DNA of 5,365 nt, taken from the NCBI GenBank assembly GCA_002293545.1, contig DBDL01000049.1:6456-11820 (forward strand). Direction: 5' to 3'. Position numbers and translations under genes: made by a program. The stretch is from Lachnoclostridium sp. UBA933 (GTDB taxonomy: Bacteria; Bacillota; Clostridia; Lachnospirales; Lachnospiraceae). Below, piece by piece: positions 5,160 through 5,365 of the stretch (its first letter is position 1; every line of letters starts with the position of its first letter). The notes under the pieces were generated by a model that ran no database searches, was not told the DNA's origin, and worked only from the letters and a program-made list of their open reading frames with translations.

Positions 5160-5365
5160 GTGAAAAAGAGGAGTTTCGTGAAACGATATATAATCGTTTC
5201 CGTAGTTATTGTCTTGGCGGTACAGGCAATCTATTTTTTATGCAAGGACCCTCATATGACGGGTGCGGAGAAAGAGTACAGGGAAAAAGCCATACAACTG
5301 GAGGGAACACGTGTAAAGTATGCAGAGCCGCAAATACAGGAAATGAAAACGGAAATATCCGAAGG
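5160..5365 (+). CDS. Single-pass membrane protein of unknown family (3' end outside window)
   Basis: The frame starts at GTG 5160, 11 bases after AAAGGAG (5142-5148), and stays open for 68 full codons to the window edge. The N-terminus is basic (KKRSFVKR), then a hydrophobic helix at about 10-28 (YIIVSVVIVLAVQAIYFLC), then a charged, Glu/Lys-rich and probably helical region. This fits a membrane anchor or uncleaved signal with an extracytoplasmic body. Cys28 at the helix end does not sit in a good lipobox. Other starts are possible: ATG 5130 in frame but without a ribosome site, or GTG 5178 just after GAGGAG (5168-5173). I do not recognise the family, and no catalytic motif has appeared by the window end. 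It has its own promoter and hairpin leader, so it is a separate unit from the sua5-sfp run. Confidence 0.75.
   Translation, partial: MKKRSFVKRYIIVSVVIVLAVQAIYFLCKDPHMTGAEKEYREKAIQLEGTRVKYAEPQIQEMKTEISE
5180..5200 (+). repeat. 8-bp inverted repeat at the start of the membrane-protein gene
   Basis: GAAACGAT (5180-5187) pairs exactly with ATCGTTTC (5193-5200) around a 5-base loop ATATA. It covers about codons 7-14 of the frame starting at GTG 5160, close to the ribosome loading zone. It could slow initiation or be chance; both are open. Confidence 0.5.

Overview
The window reads as a chromosomal housekeeping stretch from a low-to-moderate G+C, endospore-forming type Firmicute. A clostridial lineage, perhaps Lachnospiraceae, is my best guess. 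The basis is strong AGGAG/GGAGG ribosome sites, sigma-A-like promoters, a YwmB-like protein and a sua5 / LMW-phosphatase-like / rpiB gene order that resembles the ywlC-ywlE-ywlF(rpiB) region of Bacillus. The genus is an inference and cannot be fixed from this sequence alone.

Layout: (1) Bases 3-374 hold the 3' end of a transglutaminase-like gene with its Cys-His-Asp triad visible. (2) A strong extended -10 promoter overlaps that gene's stop codon and starts a tightly packed rightward run. The run is sua5 (tRNA t6A synthesis), a low-molecular-weight phosphatase-fold protein with a degenerate P-loop, rpiB-like sugar-phosphate isomerase, proC (proline synthesis), a membrane-anchored YwmB-like protein, and an Sfp-type phosphopantetheinyl transferase. 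Gaps are 50, 8, 19, 93 and 20 bases, so most or all may be one transcript. (3) A perfect 11-bp hairpin at 4671-4707 ends the run and can also terminate leftward transcription. (4) The 500-base gap at 4659-5159 is not empty. It contains a leftward 58-codon frame with a good ribosome site and an in-frame TAA at codon 20 (a likely broken small gene), then a strong rightward promoter and a 13-bp leader hairpin. (5) From 5160 a rightward gene for a single-pass membrane protein of unknown family runs off the window.

The genes do not form one pathway. They are a mixed housekeeping cluster covering tRNA modification, pentose phosphates, proline and carrier-protein activation. I see no clear new multi-gene system. 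The observations most worth following are the phosphatase-fold protein that has lost the P-loop arginine but kept the catalytic cysteine and distal aspartate, the adjacent RpiB with Gln in place of the usual His, the interrupted leftward small gene facing a shared terminator, and the hairpin-bearing leader of the last gene.
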